Positions 6,273-6,311 of a DNA stretch of 6,311 nucleotides are shown here, piece after piece (position 1 is the first letter of the stretch; each line of letters begins with the position of its first letter). The stretch comes from an uncultured Amylibacter sp. Lineage in GTDB: Bacteria > Pseudomonadota > Alphaproteobacteria > Rhodobacterales > Rhodobacteraceae. The stretch lies in assembly GCA_938001995.1 (NCBI GenBank), contig CALLAV010000342.1, positions 1 to 6,311 of the forward strand, given 5' to 3'. The position numbers and the translations under genes were made by a program. The notes under the pieces were generated by a model. That model did no database searches and was not told the DNA's origin. It was given only the letters and a program-made list of their open reading frames with translations.

Positions 6273-6311
6273 ACTCCGCCGCAATCCGCCGCGCCTCGGT
6301 TACACCCAAAG
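6271..6311 (-). CDS. glcD: C-terminal end of the upstream gene, probably glycolate oxidase subunit GlcD
   Basis: Only the last 12 codons and the TAA stop (6273-6271) are in the window. They translate as LGVTEARRIAAE. The frame is supported by GC-rich, Ala/Arg-rich codon use and by the stop lying 44 bases before glcE on the same strand. The identity comes from context: glcD immediately precedes glcE in nearly all glc operons. The tail alone has no diagnostic motif. If correct, the missing part is the large FAD-linked subunit, which forms the glycolate oxidase active site. Confidence 0.6.
   Translation of the reverse strand, partial: LGVTEARRIAAE

Overview
The window looks like a piece of an alphaproteobacterial chromosome, most likely from a marine Rhodobacteraceae (Roseobacter-group) bacterium. 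The reasons are the moderate-to-high GC content, a glycolate oxidase glcD-glcE-glcF order, a class A small heat-shock protein behind an alphaproteobacterial RpoH-type promoter, and a YfbK-type von Willebrand protein. The genus cannot be fixed from the sequence alone. No mobile element, tRNA, rRNA or CRISPR array is visible, and no gene-free stretch exceeds 300 bases.

Left part (1-1800): a YfbK-like VWA-domain protein on the + strand, cut at its 5' end by the window edge, converges on the heat-shock gene. The 184-base convergent gap is unusually structured. Read on the - strand it folds into three successive hairpins, each with a C-rich loop (CCUCCCC, UUCCCUACC, UCCCCUACC), followed by a 12-bp GC-rich stem. 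This may be a 3'UTR-derived or independent small RNA with anti-Shine-Dalgarno loops.

Middle (1804-3240): hsp20 (- strand) is preceded by a CTTG-N18-CCTAGAT promoter and a leader of about 100 bases. The leader ends in a hairpin that pairs the ribosome binding site with a UCGCU motif, as in ROSE RNA thermometers. Upstream lies a secreted trypsin-like serine protease on the same strand.

Right part (3368-6311): a - strand operon reads glcD (last 12 codons only), glcE, glcF, and then a GNAT acetyltransferase. glcE and glcF overlap by ATGA, and the acetyltransferase starts one base after the glcF stop. GlcD, GlcE and GlcF together oxidise glycolate to glyoxylate, a reaction relevant to the use of algal glycolate. 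The acetyltransferase's substrate is unknown.

The most interesting region is 1638-2426. It may form one heat-shock unit: an RpoH promoter, a thermometer leader, the Hsp20 chaperone, and a C-rich-loop RNA in the 3' region.
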